A stretch of DNA of 64,000 nt from Rufibacter roseolus (GCF_017916365.1 NZ_JAFMSU010000001.1:806001-870000); one strand, 5' to 3'; shown: positions 7,558 to 16,163, numbered from the stretch's first letter. Program-made: numbers and translations. Notes: generated by a model not told the origin, from the letters alone.

Positions 7558-10029
7558 ATGTTTACTTTCAAAGAAATTGCCCAGGTGGTGGGCGGCATGT
7601 TGGTGCAGTGTAACGGCACCTATCCCGTGCAGCACCTGCTCACCGATAGCCGGAAAATAGCCAATGCCGTATCCTCGGTGTTCTTCGCCATCAGGGGAGA
7701 ATTCCACGACGGGCACCAGTACCTGCCCGAGCTGTATGCCGCTGGCGTAAGGCAGTTTGTGGTGGAGGATGCCTCGGGGCTCATGGATCTGTCTACTTTC
7801 CCGGAGGCTAACGTGCTGCTGGTGAGCAACAGCGTGCACGCCTTGCAGCGGCTGGCGGCCTACCATCGGCGCAAATTTAATATACCTGTCATCGGGATCA
7901 CGGGCAGCAACGGCAAAACCATTGTCAAGGAGTGGCTGGCGCAGCTGTTGAGCGTTTCTGAGCGGGTGGTGAAAAGCCCCCGTAGTTACAATTCGCAGAT
8001 CGGGGTGCCGCTCTCGGTGTGGCAGATCAACGAGAGCCATACCATAGGCGTGTTTGAGGCCGGTATTTCCCTCCCAGGAGAAATGGAACACCTGGCCAGC
8101 GTGCTGCAGCCCACTATCGGTATGTTCACCAATCTGGGCCCGGCGCACGATGAAGGCTTTTCCTCCTCGGATCAGAAACTGCAGGAGAAACTCAAACTTT
8201 TCGCCCATGTAGAGAAGCTTGTCTTCTGTGCCGATCAGCCCTTCGTCTATGAGGCTATTCAAGAGGCCGGTCTGCCAACTTTTGCCTGGAGCACCCACGA
8301 GCATCCGGCGGCGCAGGTGCAGCTGAAAGTGCTGGAGATGCACCACGGCAAAACCAAAGTCCGGTTCCGCTACGATGGCAAAGGCCAGGACCTCACACTG
8401 CCTTTCTCTGACGAAGCCTCGCTAGAAAATGCGCTCCACTGCCTGGCGGTGCTTCTGTACGTGGGCGTGAAGCCTGAGGAACTGGCGGGTCAATTTGAGC
8501 GCCTGCACCCCGTGGCCATGCGCCTGGAGCGCAAGGAGGCCATCAACGGCTGCTACGTCATTGACGATACTTATAATAACGATTTAGCCGGTCTACGCAT
8601 CGCCTTGGATGTGCTGGGGCAGCAGGCCCGCCGCGGCCGCAAAACGCTCATTGTCTCTGATCTGCTGGAGGCCGGGGTGGAGGAGCATGCGCTTTACCAG
8701 CAGGTGGCACAGGAAATCAAAACCCGCGGCGTGGACCGCGTCATCGGCATTGGGGACATCATTACCCGTCACCAGGACCTGTTTCCCGTCGGCAGCGAGT
8801 TCTACCTGGGCACTGATTCCTTCCTGGGGCAGCTCCGCTCCGAGACCTTCCGGCAGGAGACTATTCTGGTGAAAGGCGCGCGCGTGTTCCAGTTTGAAAA
8901 GATTGTAGCCGCCCTGCAGCAGCAGATTCACGGTACCAAGCTGGAGGTGAACCTGGATGCGCTGGTGCACAACCTTAACTTCTACCGCGCCAAACTGCCG
9001 GCTCAGGTCAAGATCATGGTCATGGTAAAAGCCTTCGCCTACGGCGCGGGCGCCTACGAGATCGCCAATCTGCTACAGTTCCACCGCGTGGATTACCTGG
9101 CCGTGGCGTACGCCGATGAAGGCATTGCCCTGCGGGAGCACGGCATCACGTTGCCCATCATGGTCATGAACCCTAGCCCCGACAGTTTCTTGAAAATGCA
9201 GCAGTACAGCCTGGAACCCGAGATCTACTCCCCGGACCTGCTACACCGATTTCTGGACTATTTCCCCAAAAACAGCCGCAAAACACCCCGCATCCACCTC
9301 AAGCTGGACACTGGCATGCACCGCCTAGGCTTTGACCCCGCAGAGTTGGAGGAAGCCTTGGAAGTGCTGGACCAGATGCCGCACGTGCGCGTGCAGAGCG
9401 TGTTCAGCCACCTGGCTGGCGCCGATGAAGCCTTGTACAATGATTTCTCCCGCGAGCAGATTTTCAGGTTCCGGCAGATGGCCGCCACTGTGGAAAAGGG
9501 GCTAGGCTACGCTGTTACGAAACACATCCTCAACTCCGCCGGCATCGTGCGTTTTGGGGAGGAGGCCGCTTTTGATATGGTGCGCCTGGGCATCGGGTTG
9601 TACGGCGTGGAGTCCGCGGGCCAGGAGCAAAGCAGTCTGCAGACCGTGGGGCAGCTCAAGACCACCGTTTCGCAGGTGAAATCCATCAAAGCCGGCGAAA
9701 CCGTGGGCTACAGCCGCCGGGGCATCGCCGAAGCCGATAAACAGACCGCCACCATCGCCATCGGCTACGCCGACGGATACGACCGCCGCTTCGGAAACGG
9801 TGTGGGCGAGGTGCTCATCAACGGGCAGCGTGCGCCTATCATCGGGAACGTGTGCATGGACATGTGCATGGTAGACGTCACCGGCCTAGACGTGCGCGCC
9901 GGCGATGAAGTGTTGATTTTTGGTGCGGAATTGCCGCTCACAGAACTGTCTGCCCGCATCGGGACTATCCCTTATGAACTTTTGACTAACGTGAGCACGC
10001 GGGTGAAGCGGGTGTTTTTCAATGAATAG
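7558..10029 (+). CDS. murF-alr: Bifunctional UDP-MurNAc-tripeptide:D-Ala-D-Ala ligase / alanine racemase
   Basis: 823 residues joining two cytoplasmic enzymes of peptidoglycan synthesis. Residues ~1-455 are MurF: Mur ligase N-terminal domain, ATP-binding GSNGKT at 116-121, central domain with NALHCLAVLL, and the C-terminal DDTYNNDLAGL region; it adds D-Ala-D-Ala to UDP-MurNAc-tripeptide. Residues ~460-823 are a PLP-dependent alanine racemase: MVKAFAYGAG with PLP lysine K491, LKLDTGMHRLGF, GIGLYGV, GYSRRG and the Tyr-bearing IAIGYADGYDRRFG. It makes the D-Ala that the first half needs after Ddl. This fusion is a known Bacteroidota arrangement. Start ATG 7558 agrees with the promoter; an earlier frame start at 7510 overlaps it. 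Confidence 0.95.
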   Translation: MFTFKEIAQVVGGMLVQCNGTYPVQHLLTDSRKIANAVSSVFFAIRGEFHDGHQYLPELYAAGVRQFVVEDASGLMDLSTFPEANVLLVSNSVHALQRLAAYHRRKFNIPVIGITGSNGKTIVKEWLAQLLSVSERVVKSPRSYNSQIGVPLSVWQINESHTIGVFEAGISLPGEMEHLASVLQPTIGMFTNLGPAHDEGFSSSDQKLQEKLKLFAHVEKLVFCADQPFVYEAIQEAGLPTFAWSTHEHPAAQVQLKVLEMHHGKTKVRFRYDGKGQDLTLPFSDEASLENALHCLAVLLYVGVKPEELAGQFERLHPVAMRLERKEAINGCYVIDDTYNNDLAGLRIALDVLGQQARRGRKTLIVSDLLEAGVEEHALYQQVAQEIKTRGVDRVIGIGDIITRHQDLFPVGSEFYLGTDSFLGQLRSETFRQETILVKGARVFQFEKIVAALQQQIHGTKLEVNLDALVHNLNFYRAKLPAQVKIMVMVKAFAYGAGAYEIANLLQFHRVDYLAVAYADEGIALREHGITLPIMVMNPSPDSFLKMQQYSLEPEIYSPDLLHRFLDYFPKNSRKTPRIHLKLDTGMHRLGFDPAELEEALEVLDQMPHVRVQSVFSHLAGADEALYNDFSREQIFRFRQMAATVEKGLGYAVTKHILNSAGIVRFGEEAAFDMVRLGIGLYGVESAGQEQSSLQTVGQLKTTVSQVKSIKAGETVGYSRRGIAEADKQTATIAIGYADGYDRRFGNGVGEVLINGQRAPIIGNVCMDMCMVDVTGLDVRAGDEVLIFGAELPLTELSARIGTIPYELLTNVSTRVKRVFFNE

Positions 10030-10046
10030 CCGTTGAGGATGTGATT

Positions 10047-10439
10047 ATGCATCAGGCGAAAATTATGATTCTGGCTTTAATGATTGTAACTACTGTTTGT
10101 AGCTGCAGTCATAATGTAACTCGTGCCAAAAAAGACAATTCTATTATGGAAATAAAGAGAATTGGAGTGATGGATACTTTAATAGTGAATGTATCCGGCA
10201 AATTGCTTTCACTATATGGGAAATTTGGATTGCCAGGTGCTAAAGTGAAATTTATTAATAAAGAAAACTCCTTTTCTAAAATCTGTAATGAAGATGGTGG
10301 TTTTGAATTTCGGCATATACCTTCAGGAAAGTATCAAATAACAAGTTCCTATATTGGTTATTATAGTTTGACAGATTCAGTGGAGTTTAAGACCGGAGAT
10401 ATAGTTGAAATAAAGGTTAGGCTCTGGGCCGACTATTAA
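10047..10439 (+). CDS. Small A+T-rich lipoprotein with a carboxypeptidase-regulatory-like domain
   Basis: About 130 residues. N-terminal signal MHQAKIMILALMIVTTVCSC looks lipoprotein-like. Residues ~48-130 follow the pattern of CarboxypepD_reg-like domains (VSGKLLSLYG, PGAKVKFINKE, GGFEFRHIPSGKYQITSSYIGY), a beta-sandwich often found at the N-terminus of SusC proteins but here alone. Base composition is clearly richer in A+T than murF-alr and codon use differs, which suggests recent acquisition. It starts 17 bp after the murF-alr stop, so it could be co-transcribed, but no functional link is apparent. GTG 10041 and ATG 10065 are alternative starts. Confidence 0.65.
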   Translation: MHQAKIMILALMIVTTVCSCSHNVTRAKKDNSIMEIKRIGVMDTLIVNVSGKLLSLYGKFGLPGAKVKFINKENSFSKICNEDGGFEFRHIPSGKYQITSSYIGYYSLTDSVEFKTGDIVEIKVRLWADY

Positions 10440-10443
10440 AACA

Positions 10444-10473
10444 AAAACGCCACTGATATCTCAGTGGCGTTTT
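10444..10473. terminator. Bidirectional terminator between convergent genes
   Basis: AAAACGCCACTGA pairs with TCAGTGGCGTTTT around a 4-nt loop; A-run on one side and T-run on the other. Serves the lipoprotein gene ending at 10439 and the mini-gene ending at 10487. Confidence 0.85.
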
Positions 10474-10486
10474 CTATGTTAAAGGG

Positions 10487-10603
10487 TTAGTCTTTCTTTA
10501 TGCAGTTAGGCACCTTTTTGCCTTCCTTGTCTTTCATGCCGGCCTGTTCATAGCCTTTCCAGCATGGGTCTTCTTTCTTCTGGTCTTTCTTTGTCTTCGG
10601 CAT
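10487..10603 (-). CDS. 38-residue conserved-looking mini-protein (PCWKGY...VPNC motif)
   Basis: A complete short frame from ATG 10603 to TAA at 10487, encoding 38 residues. It starts with a lysine-rich stretch (MPKTKKDQKKED), followed by PCWKGYEQAGMKDKEGKK and VPNCIKKD. The arrangement DPCW-x-GY...GMK-x-KxGKxVPNC recurs, to my knowledge, in tiny Bacteroidota proteins and in segments of phage structural proteins; I know of no established function. Two Cys 19 residues apart could bind metal or form a disulfide. It lies between two genes, with the bidirectional hairpin 10444-10473 just past its stop. Very basic and charged, without signal peptide or membrane segment. Confidence 0.65.
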   Translation of the reverse strand: MPKTKKDQKKEDPCWKGYEQAGMKDKEGKKVPNCIKKD

Positions 10604-10659
10604 AATTGTACAAAGTTGATATACAGGTATGTACGGCCGTGAAAGACGCGGGTTGTGTA

Positions 10660-11409
10660 TTAGTTGCGGCTGTTCAATTTAGAAAGCAGTCGCAGGATCT
10701 CAATGTACAGCCAGATCAGGGTGACAGCCAACCCGAAGGCAGCGTACCACTCCATGTTCTTGGGGGCGCCATAGGTCACGCCTTGCTCAATGGTGTCAAA
10801 ATCCAGGATCAGGTTCATGGCCGCGATGATCACCACCAGAACACTGAAGATAATACCAGCCGTGCCGGTGCTATGGATCAGGGCCATCTCCACCCCGAAG
10901 AACTGCAGCACAAAAGAGATCATGTAGTAGCAGAAAATCCCGAAGGTGGCCGTAATGATAATAGACTTAAAACGCTCAGTCGCTCTGATGACACCAGTGC
11001 TGTACAGCAGCAGCATACCCCCGAACACGGTAAAGGTGAGTAGCATGGCCTGGTTCGCGATGCCAGGAAACTTCATTTCCAGAATACCGGAGACGCCACC
11101 CAGGAACAATCCCTGCAGCGCGCAGTAGATGGGGGCAATGTAAGCCGCCCAGTGTTTTTTGAAGACAATCAGGAAGGCCAGCCCTACGCCCACCAGCGGA
11201 ATGGACACCAGGAACGGCAGGGGAACGCCCATCACGGAGAACAGATCCCAGGAGAAAACAGCGAACGCCAGTACAATGCCCAGCAGCAGCGCCGATTTTG
11301 CAATGGTGCCGTTCAGGGTCATGACCGGACCTTCAACGGCTTGCGGAACTGCCGCCTGCATAAACGCTTCTTCTTTTAATGCGGGGTTGTTAGAAGAGAA
11401 AAGTGACAT
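10660..11409 (-). CDS. Bax inhibitor-1/YccA family membrane protein
   Basis: 249 residues, with about seven membrane helices after a ~35-residue cytoplasmic N-terminus (MSLFSSNNPALKEEAF, then MTLNGTIAKSALLLG). The last helices carry the BI-1-type region: LILDFDTIEQGV, where the acidic residues line the pore in characterised BI-1 homologues, and WYAAFGLAVTLIWLYIEILRLL. BI-1 proteins are pH-sensitive calcium leak channels in studied cases; a role here is inferred from the family only. Monocistronic by context. Confidence 0.9.
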   Translation of the reverse strand: MSLFSSNNPALKEEAFMQAAVPQAVEGPVMTLNGTIAKSALLLGIVLAFAVFSWDLFSVMGVPLPFLVSIPLVGVGLAFLIVFKKHWAAYIAPIYCALQGLFLGGVSGILEMKFPGIANQAMLLTFTVFGGMLLLYSTGVIRATERFKSIIITATFGIFCYYMISFVLQFFGVEMALIHSTGTAGIIFSVLVVIIAAMNLILDFDTIEQGVTYGAPKNMEWYAAFGLAVTLIWLYIEILRLLSKLNSRN

Positions 11410-11507
11410 GTTTTTAGCTTGTTTTCACGAAAAGTAGACAAAAATCAGTAGAAATACAAGCTAAAATCGGGCCGATAAAGGCCTGAAGCGCAAAACATCC
11501 GCTTCTT

Positions 11508-11539
11508 TTTGGATTCAAAAGGAACACCTTGTACCTTGC
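11508..11539 (+). promoter_or_regulatory. Promoter of feoAB
   Basis: TTTG (11508-11511), 20 bp, TACCTTGC (11532-11539), one T short of the ideal -7 box. It argues for the GTG start of feoA at 11575. I see no clear Fur box. Confidence 0.5.
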
Positions 11540-11574
11540 GGCTGTTTATAACAAGTCTAAATAAGAGAAGCAAG

Positions 11575-11808
11575 GTGCAAAGAGAGCAAAAGAGTGTGCG
11601 GGATTTGAAGATTGGGGAGAAGGGGGTGATCTGTTGCTTAACCGACCCCGAAATGTCTTTGAAACTGCTGGAGATGGGCTGTATTCCCGGCGAGGAGGTA
11701 AAACTCAACAGCCGTGCCCCCCTTGGCGACCCCATTACCATCATTGTGAACGATTACACCCTTTCCTTGCGTTTAGACGAAGCTGCTACCATCAAGTTAA
11801 AGGCTTAG
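11575..11808 (+). CDS. feoA: Ferrous iron transport protein A (FeoA, SH3-like)
   Basis: 77 residues from GTG 11575. FeoA is a small cytoplasmic SH3-fold protein needed with FeoB for Fe(II) uptake. Hallmarks: VRDLKIGEKGVI, LKLLEMGCIPGEEV and a closing LSLRLDEAATIKL. Length fits the family (75-90). The frame is open further up to 11509 but that part overlaps the promoter. Stop is 3 bp before feoB, so the two are translated together. No feoC is seen after feoB. Confidence 0.9.
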   Translation: MQREQKSVRDLKIGEKGVICCLTDPEMSLKLLEMGCIPGEEVKLNSRAPLGDPITIIVNDYTLSLRLDEAATIKLKA

Positions 11809-11811
11809 TCT

Positions 11812-13971
11812 ATGTCTGAAGTTCTTGCGCCGGCCCCCGCCTCCGTTCCGCATACCACTGTTCCCACCGCCCGTAAGGTGGCCAAGATTGCCCTGATCGG
11901 TAATCCCAACTCCGGGAAATCTTCGTTGTTCAACCATTTAACCGGTCTGAACCAGAAGGTGGGCAACTTCCCGGGCGTTACCGTTGACAAGAAAACCGGT
12001 ATCAGCCAGCTTACCCCAAACCTCAAGGCGCAGGTCATTGACTTGCCAGGTACCTATAGCCTCTACCCCAAGTCGCTGGATGAGAAGGTGATCATTGACC
12101 TGCTCCACGACAAAAAAGCCGCCTCTTACCCGGATGTGCTCATCATCACCGCCGATGCCTCTAACCTGAAGCGTAACCTGTTGCTCTTCACCCAGCTCGC
12201 CGACCTGAAGATTCCGGCGGTGCTGGCCCTGAACATGATGGACGTGGCCGAGAAGCACGGTGTGAAGATTGATGTGGCCGAGTTGCAGGCAGAACTGGGT
12301 GTGCCGGTGATTCCGGTGAACGCCCGTACCGGCAGCGGTCTGGCGGCTCTCAAGATTCTGCTCTCGCAAGAATTGGAGGCGCCTAAAACCACTTTCTTCC
12401 CAATTCCAGATGACTTGCTGGTGATGGTGCGCCAGATCCGCTACTACTTTGAGCTCAGCAATGATTACTTGGCCTGGCACTACGCCCACCAATACCACAA
12501 ACTGTCTTTCCTCTCCGATGATGACAAAGAGTACATAGGCGAGCTGGTGAAGAAATACGGCTTTCATTCCAACGCGCTGCAGGCTAGTGAGACGGTAGAC
12601 CGATACACCCGCATCAACGGTCTGCTGCTGGATGCCATGCGCGTGACCAAAGCCGAGAACAACGAGCAGTTCAGCAACAAACTGGACCAGGTGCTCACGC
12701 ACAAAATCTTTGGCTACCTCATTTTCTTTGGGGTGCTGTTCATGATCTTCCAGGCCATCTTCGCGTGGGCCGCTTACCCCATGGATTTGATTGACTCCGG
12801 GGTGGCTACCCTCAATGCCTGGATCCATACCCAAGCCGATGGTCCTTTGGTAGATTTGCTCACCGATGGCATCTTGGCCGGATTGGGCGGCGTGCTCATC
12901 TTCATTCCCCAGATTGCCCTGCTGTTCGCCTTCATCGCGGTGTTGGAGGAAACTGGTTACATGGCCCGCGTGACTTTCCTGATGGACAAAATCATGCGCA
13001 AATTCGGGCTGAACGGGAAAAGCGTGGTTCCGCTCATCTCGGGCGTGGCCTGCGCGGTGCCGGCGATCATGGCCACCCGCACCATTGACAACTGGAAAGA
13101 CCGCATGATCACCATCTTTGTGACGCCGCTCATGAGCTGCTCGGCGCGTCTGCCCATTTACACGGTGATGATCGCACTGGTAGTGCCAGAGAAGTATTTC
13201 CTGGGCTTCATGAGCCTGCAGGGATTGGTCTTGATGGGCTTGTACCTGATCGGGTTTGTGGCGGCCATTCTTTCGGCGGCTTTATTGAAATGGGTGCTCA
13301 AAACGAAAGAGCGCAGCTACTTCATCATGGAGTTCCCTACCTACAAAATGCCGCGCTGGAAAAACGTGGGCCTCACCATTGTAGAGAAAGTAAAAGCGTT
13401 TGTGTTTCAGGCAGGTAAGGTGATTCTGGCCATCTCGGTGGTGCTTTGGGTCCTGTCTTCCTACGGTCCTGGCAATGCCATTGTGCAGGCCGAAAAACAG
13501 GCTTCCACCGAACTCACCACTATGAATTTGAGCGAAGCTGATGCCGAGGCGCACATCGCCGGGCAGAAGCTGGAGGCGTCTTATGCCGGGCAGTTCGGGA
13601 AGTTCATAGAGCCGGCCATCCGTCCGCTGGGCTATGACTGGAAAGTTGGCATTGCGTTGCTCACTTCCTTTGCGGCGCGCGAGGTGTTTGTGGGCACCAT
13701 CTCCACCATCTACAGCGTGGGTGACTCAGAGAACATCTCTACCGTGAAAGAAAAACTGATGGCCGAGAAAGACGAGTTTGGACAGCCGTTCTTCACGCCG
13801 GCCCGTGCCTTCTCGCTGCTCATTTTCTACGTCTTTGCTATGCAGTGTATGAGCACCATTGCGGTGGTGTATCGGGAGACGAAAGGCTGGAAATGGCCTA
13901 TCCTGCAAATGCTGTATATGACCGGTCTGGCGTATGCCTCGGCCTTCCTGGTGTTCCGGTTGTTCTCCTGA
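11812..13971 (+). CDS. feoB: Ferrous iron transporter FeoB
   Basis: 719 residues. The cytoplasmic N-terminus is a G-protein domain: G1 GNPNSGKS (30-37), G3 DLPG, G4 NMMD, and G5-like VNARTGSG, followed by the helical GDI-like region (~residues 200-290). The membrane part has the two Gate repeats, with GVLIFIPQIALLF and LEETGYMARVTFLMDK, then PLISGVACAVPAIMATRTI carrying the conserved Cys, and PLMSCSARLPIY with the second. It imports Fe(II) across the inner membrane. The length is near the shorter end for the family; the C-terminal helices are present and end in FRLFS. Confidence 0.96.
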   Translation: MSEVLAPAPASVPHTTVPTARKVAKIALIGNPNSGKSSLFNHLTGLNQKVGNFPGVTVDKKTGISQLTPNLKAQVIDLPGTYSLYPKSLDEKVIIDLLHDKKAASYPDVLIITADASNLKRNLLLFTQLADLKIPAVLALNMMDVAEKHGVKIDVAELQAELGVPVIPVNARTGSGLAALKILLSQELEAPKTTFFPIPDDLLVMVRQIRYYFELSNDYLAWHYAHQYHKLSFLSDDDKEYIGELVKKYGFHSNALQASETVDRYTRINGLLLDAMRVTKAENNEQFSNKLDQVLTHKIFGYLIFFGVLFMIFQAIFAWAAYPMDLIDSGVATLNAWIHTQADGPLVDLLTDGILAGLGGVLIFIPQIALLFAFIAVLEETGYMARVTFLMDKIMRKFGLNGKSVVPLISGVACAVPAIMATRTIDNWKDRMITIFVTPLMSCSARLPIYTVMIALVVPEKYFLGFMSLQGLVLMGLYLIGFVAAILSAALLKWVLKTKERSYFIMEFPTYKMPRWKNVGLTIVEKVKAFVFQAGKVILAISVVLWVLSSYGPGNAIVQAEKQASTELTTMNLSEADAEAHIAGQKLEASYAGQFGKFIEPAIRPLGYDWKVGIALLTSFAAREVFVGTISTIYSVGDSENISTVKEKLMAEKDEFGQPFFTPARAFSLLIFYVFAMQCMSTIAVVYRETKGWKWPILQMLYMTGLAYASAFLVFRLFS

Positions 13972-13979
13972 GTTTCTTG

Positions 13980-14017
13980 CGTTTTGGGACCTCTTTCTTG
14001 AAAACAGACCCAAAGCG
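13980..14017. repeat. Dispersed nested palindrome, copy 3
   Basis: CGTTTTGGGACCTCTTTC then GAAAACAGACCCAAAGCG, nine bases after the feoB stop. Confidence 0.75.
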
Positions 14018-14019
14018 GT

Positions 14020-14072
14020 ATGTACTTTGAAAAAAGGCAATCTCTTCAGGGTTGCCTTTTTTCAAAGTACAT
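14020..14072 (+). terminator. Terminator of feoAB
   Basis: Arms 14020-14040 and 14052-14072 form a 21-bp perfect stem (ATGTACTTTG outer part, AAAAAAGGCAA inner part) with an 11-nt loop. Confidence 0.75.
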
Positions 14073-14137
14073 GTTTCCTGGGCCTTGCCTCAGATATGAT
14101 TCTGCACCAGGGGGGCAACAGAATTTATTTGCGTCTG

Positions 14138-14174
14138 CGCTTTGGGGCTGTTTCCCTGAAAAGGGCCATAAAAC
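14138..14174. repeat. Dispersed nested palindrome, copy 4
   Basis: CGCTTTGGGGCTGTTTCC then TGAAAAGGGCCATAAAACC; second copy in the 450-bp feoB-rimP gap. The rest of that gap up to the promoter shows no gene. Confidence 0.65.
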
Positions 14175-14330
14175 CATCTTTATCCATTTTGAACTATATA
14201 GGCATGTTCTTGGTTAATTCCTAGGTGAGCAGCCTCGGTTTTCTGGTCAACAGAAGACTGAAAAAAAGCGGTTCTTCCCGGCGCTGATTTTCTTTTACAT
14301 GATCTTAAAGCGTACATAATGCCCTGTTGC

Positions 14331-14361
14331 TTGTGTTTCAGTGGATTTGTTTGTACATTTG
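14331..14361 (+). promoter_or_regulatory. Promoter of rimP-nusA-infB
   Basis: TTG (14331-14333), 20 bp, TACATTTG (14354-14361), a full -7 match. Transcription should begin near 14366-14368, just before the leader hairpin. Confidence 0.65.
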
Positions 14362-14381
14362 TGCGATTAAAGTGAATTGGA

Positions 14382-14405
14382 GGGGACGAGAGAGTCCCCC
14401 TTTTT
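14382..14405 (+). promoter_or_regulatory. Leader hairpin with U-run before rimP, possible attenuator
   Basis: GGGGAC (14382-14387), loop GAGAGA, GTCCCC (14394-14399), then five T and an A/T-rich stretch. It has the form of an intrinsic terminator but lies inside the leader, about 15 nt after the likely transcription start and 20 nt before the rimP start. Since NusA, encoded by the operon, acts at such hairpins, feedback control is plausible; this is inference. Confidence 0.5.
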
Positions 14406-14425
14406 ATTTGTTATCCAGATTGCGA

Positions 14426-14899
14426 ATGGCCCTAGAGGAAAAAACGATTGAGGAATTTGCGCAGGCAGCTTTGCCAGAGCCGGACCTGTTCATTGTGAGC
14501 GTGAAGGTCTCTGATACGCCCGTGCGGCCCAAGGTGACCATCCTCGCCGACGGTGACCAAGGCATCAGCATTGACCAGTGCGCGCAGATCAGCCGCCGGG
14601 TGTCTAAGCGCATTGAAGAGGCCATGGGTGAGGAATTCAGCTACGTGATAGAGGTGTCCTCTCCGGGCGTGGATTTTCCGCTTACCACAGAACGGCACTA
14701 TAGAAAAAATATTGGCCGCACCGTGAAGCTGACCTTTGCGGGTGGCGTAGAGAAAACCGGTGAGATCAGGGATGTGCTGGAAGACGGCATCCTGCTGGCC
14801 GAGGAAGTGAAACAGAAACATAAGAAAGCGTTGCTGGAGCCCGTGCACGTGGCCTTCAGTGATATTGTGAAAGCGCAGATTGTAATCTCTTTTAAATAA
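14426..14899 (+). CDS. rimP: Ribosome maturation factor RimP
   Basis: 157 residues from ATG 14426; upstream in-frame codons overlap the promoter and leader hairpin. RimP helps assemble the 30S subunit. The N-terminal alpha/beta domain has ISIDQCAQISRRVSKRIEE and the diagnostic YVIEVSSPGVDFPL; the C-terminal SH3-like domain has GRTVKLTF and ILLAEEVKQK...VHVAFSDIVKAQI. First gene of the rimP-nusA-infB operon, 7 bp before nusA. Confidence 0.93.
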   Translation: MALEEKTIEEFAQAALPEPDLFIVSVKVSDTPVRPKVTILADGDQGISIDQCAQISRRVSKRIEEAMGEEFSYVIEVSSPGVDFPLTTERHYRKNIGRTVKLTFAGGVEKTGEIRDVLEDGILLAEEVKQKHKKALLEPVHVAFSDIVKAQIVISFK

Positions 14900-14906
14900 G
14901 AAAGAC

Positions 14907-16163
14907 ATGGATAGTTCAGTATTGATCGAGTCGTTTGCGGAGTTCGCTAAATTCAAGAACATTGACCGCCCTACCATGATGCGGATCTTGGAAGACGTGT
15001 TCCGCACCATGATCCGGAAGAAATGGTCTACTGATGAGAATTTTGACATCATCCTGAACGTAGAGAAAGGCGATCTTGAAATTTGGCGTAACCGCGAGAT
15101 TGTGGACGATAACTCAGAGGACATCTGGGATGATGATAAGATAAGCCTTTCTGAGGCCCGCAAGATTGAGCCTGACTTTGAGGTGGGCGAAGAAGTTTCT
15201 GAGCTGATCAAGCTGGAGGACTTCGGTCGCCGCGCCGTATTGACTGCCCGCCAGACCCTTATCCAACGGGTGAAAGACCTGGAGAAAGACCTGCTGTACC
15301 AGAAATACAAAGACCAGGTAGGGGAGATCATCTCCGGCGAGGTCTACCAGGTATGGAACCGCGAGGTGTTGATCCTTGACTCTGAGGACAATGAACTCTT
15401 GATTCCTAAGTCTGAGCAGATCCCCAAAGACCGTTACCGCAAAGGTGACGTGGTGCGGGCGGTGGTTCAGCGCGTGGAGATCATCAACGGTAACCCAAAA
15501 ATCATTCTTTCCCGTACTTCTCCGCAGTTCCTGGAGCGTCTGTTTGAAGGCGAAGTGCCTGAGATTTTTGACGGCCTCATCACCATCAAGAAGATTGTGC
15601 GGGAGCCAGGCGAGCGTGCCAAGGTAGCCGTGGAGTCTTACGATGACCGCATTGACCCGGTAGGTGCCTGCGTGGGCATGAAAGGTTCGCGTATCCATAC
15701 CATCGTGCGTGAGCTGGAGAACGAGAACATTGACGTGATCAACTACACAGACAACATGGAGCTGTACATCCAGCGGGCCTTGAGCCCTGCCAAGATCAGC
15801 AGCATCAAAATAAACGAAGAAACCGGACGCGCCTCTGTGTTCCTGAAACCAGACCAGGTTTCCCTAGCCATTGGTAAAGGCGGGCAGAACATCAAACTCG
15901 CCAGCAAACTGGTGGGTCTAGAGATTGACGTGTTCCGTGAAACCGAAGGGTTTGAAGAAGATATTAACCTGGAAGAATTCTCTGACGAGATTGAAAGCTG
16001 GGTAATTGACGAGCTGAAGCGTATTGGTCTGGACACAGCCCGCAGCGTGATGGCCGTCAGCAAGGAAGATCTGGTGCGCAGAACGGAGCTTGAAGAAGAG
16101 ACCGTGGAAGACCTGCTCAACATCATCCGCCAAGAGTTTGATTCAGAAGAAAGCAACAACTAG
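14907..16163 (+). CDS. nusA: Transcription termination/antitermination factor NusA
   Basis: 418 residues. Domains in order: N-terminal RNA-polymerase-binding domain (~1-125), S1 (~130-200, GEIISGEVYQVWNREVLIL), KH1 and KH2 (~205-345, with RAKVAVESYDDRIDPVGACVGMKGSRI and FLKPDQVSLAIGKGGQNIKLAS), then a short helix-hairpin-helix-like tail (ELEEETVEDLLNIIRQEF). It lacks the two full acidic C-terminal repeats of E. coli NusA, which is usual outside Proteobacteria. It controls pausing and termination and lies, as elsewhere, between rimP and infB. Confidence 0.95.
   Translation: MDSSVLIESFAEFAKFKNIDRPTMMRILEDVFRTMIRKKWSTDENFDIILNVEKGDLEIWRNREIVDDNSEDIWDDDKISLSEARKIEPDFEVGEEVSELIKLEDFGRRAVLTARQTLIQRVKDLEKDLLYQKYKDQVGEIISGEVYQVWNREVLILDSEDNELLIPKSEQIPKDRYRKGDVVRAVVQRVEIINGNPKIILSRTSPQFLERLFEGEVPEIFDGLITIKKIVREPGERAKVAVESYDDRIDPVGACVGMKGSRIHTIVRELENENIDVINYTDNMELYIQRALSPAKISSIKINEETGRASVFLKPDQVSLAIGKGGQNIKLASKLVGLEIDVFRETEGFEEDINLEEFSDEIESWVIDELKRIGLDTARSVMAVSKEDLVRRTELEEETVEDLLNIIRQEFDSEESNN

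Noticed and set aside
7372-8346. Open frame of 324 codons on the minus strand opposite murF-alr
   Set aside because: Antisense to a well-supported coding sequence in a G+C-rich stretch; no family motif, His/Gln-rich translation of the other strand.
11462-11496. Possible palindrome copy before feoA
   Set aside because: Core GGCC...GGCC differs from the GTTTTC/GAAAAC core; left as doubtful.
11938-12834. 298-codon minus-strand frame opposite feoB
   Set aside because: Shadow of the FeoB reading frame; no start context or motif.
14432-15331. 299-codon minus-strand frame across rimP/nusA
   Set aside because: Overlaps two certain genes; Ser/Arg-rich shadow translation.
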